A stretch of DNA of 64,000 nucleotides from Gracilibacillus timonensis (GTDB lineage: Bacteria; Bacillota; Bacilli; Bacillales; Amphibacillaceae): contig NZ_FLKH01000009.1 of NCBI RefSeq assembly GCF_900086715.1, positions 124,001 through 188,000 of the forward strand, read 5' to 3'. Below the pieces are notes generated by a model, which was not told the origin of the DNA, did no database searches, and worked only from the letters and a program-made list of their open reading frames with translations. Position 1 is the first letter of the stretch, and every line of letters starts with the position of its first letter. Both the position numbers and the translations under genes were made by a program. This document shows positions 63,133 to 64,000 of the stretch, piece by piece.

Positions 63133-63981
63133 GTGTTCTTGATGGAGGCTAAAAGGATATTTATTGTAATAATTGGTGCAGTGCTTAATGCAATAGCGTT
63201 GAATTTCTTCATGATTAGCGCCAATGTATATGCAAGTGGTTTTACTGGGATGGCACAGATCCTTACTACTGTTTCACAAGAATATTTAGGGCTACAGTTT
63301 GCTAGTACAGGTCTTATTTTATTATGTCTCAATATTCCTGTAGCCATTCTTGGCTGGTTTATGGTAGGAAAAGGGTTTACTATATACAGCTTTGTTTCCG
63401 TGGTAGCGACATCCCTCTTTCTAGAAGTTATTCCCATTATTGAGATATCAAGTGATATAATGCTCAATGCGGTGTTTGGCGGCGTAATTGCTGGTGTTGG
63501 TGTTGGTATTACACTTAAATGGGGTGCATCTACTGGTGGATCAGATATTATTGCTATGATTCTTTCTCGTATGAAAGACAAGCCAATTGGCGGTTATTTG
63601 ATGATAATTAATGGTTTCATCATCATGATTGCAGGTGTGTTAAATGAGCCAGAAAATGCTTTATATACACTGATAGGGTTGTATGTAACTACACGAGTGA
63701 TTGATGGGATACATACTCGTCATGAGAAGATTACGGCGATGATTGTTACTAAAAAAGCAGATGAATTACAAAAGGCAATTCACGATACGATGGTTCGTGG
63801 CATTACCATTTTACCCGTAAAAGGTGCCTATACGAAAGAAGATAAGCATATGTTATACTTGGTTATTACTCGTTATGAATTATATGATTTGGAGCGAATT
63901 ATTCGTGAGGTGGATGAGAATGCCTTTGCCAATGTTATTCAAACGGCTGGTGTGTATGGTTTCTTTAGGCGAAATGATTGA
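63133..63981 (+). CDS. YitT family membrane protein (DUF2179)
   Basis: Membrane protein of 282 residues with five or six helices in the N-terminal half (SANVYASGFTGMAQIL, GASTGGSDIIAMIL) and a C-terminal cytoplasmic DUF2179 domain with a VRGITILPVKGAYTKEDKHMLY segment. The family has several paralogues in Bacillus with unclear transport roles. Start GTG follows GAGGAGG. The stop TGA lies 19 bases before the window end, so it is complete. Confidence 0.88.
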   Translation: MFLMEAKRIFIVIIGAVLNAIALNFFMISANVYASGFTGMAQILTTVSQEYLGLQFASTGLILLCLNIPVAILGWFMVGKGFTIYSFVSVVATSLFLEVIPIIEISSDIMLNAVFGGVIAGVGVGITLKWGASTGGSDIIAMILSRMKDKPIGGYLMIINGFIIMIAGVLNEPENALYTLIGLYVTTRVIDGIHTRHEKITAMIVTKKADELQKAIHDTMVRGITILPVKGAYTKEDKHMLYLVITRYELYDLERIIREVDENAFANVIQTAGVYGFFRRND

Positions 63982-64000
63982 ACCATTTTAGAAAACGTTA

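Overview
The window looks like a chromosomal segment of an endospore-forming, low-GC member of the Bacillaceae. Spore genes (gerPA-PF, a CotF-type coat protein, a sporulation-type asparagine synthetase), ComK, AddAB, a class III Fbp and many TTG/GTG starts behind strong Shine-Dalgarno sequences all point that way. A complete OpuA glycine-betaine transporter, a BCCT transporter gene and two GbsR-type regulators suggest a salt-tolerant or halophilic genus. The genus cannot be fixed from sequence alone; something like Gracilibacillus is a guess.

Layout. 1-10142: a glycan-use locus with an LplC-type ABC permease (cut by the window edge), its solute-binding lipoprotein, GH29 alpha-L-fucosidase, sugar isomerase/epimerase, Gfo/Idh/MocA dehydrogenase, GH2 beta-mannosidase and a CutC-family protein. 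10189-14512: transglutaminase-like protein, MFS transporter, maltose acetyltransferase, sppA and an RDD membrane protein. 14597-18597: a GbsR-type regulator divergent from opuAA-AB-AC. 18598-23341: small membrane genes, fbp, a cotF-like gene and a repeat-rich gap. 23342-30351: GNAT, small alarmone synthetase, aldo/keto reductase, TetR-YhgE pair and a lipoprotein. 30575-34415: a second GbsR-type regulator, DUF6220/DUF5957 membrane proteins, a two-component system and a PAP2 phosphatase. 34496-40680: namA, an SDR, an orphan eukaryotic-type hisA, DUF3939, comK, yhjD, yhjE and a signal peptidase. 41407-44612: a BCCT gene split by an IS1380-family element. 45086-56142: addBA, convergent gerP operon, DUF418 protein and yisL. 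56223-63981: asnO, two candidate small proteins, a broken Rpn-family gene, a catalytically degenerate alpha-amylase homologue, zinc ribbon, DegV and YitT proteins.

Gene order comK-yhjD-yhjE-sip ... addB-addA-gerP ... yisL-asnO parallels the B. subtilis chromosome as I remember it, but sbcDC is absent and foreign DNA is inserted. I found no rRNA, tRNA, CRISPR array, prophage or obvious defence island.

The strongest unusual signals are: an IS1380 element whose removal together with one TTTTT copy restores the full BCCT reading frame, its start codon and its ribosome binding site; a 97-bp insertion with a 5-bp duplication in the Rpn gene; two MITE-like elements with about 15-bp terminal inverted repeats at 25778-25933 and 54142-54274; a 699-bp composite repeat with 20-bp terminal inverted repeats at 22391-23089, with fragments elsewhere; and a membrane-anchored GH13 homologue that has lost all three catalytic acids.
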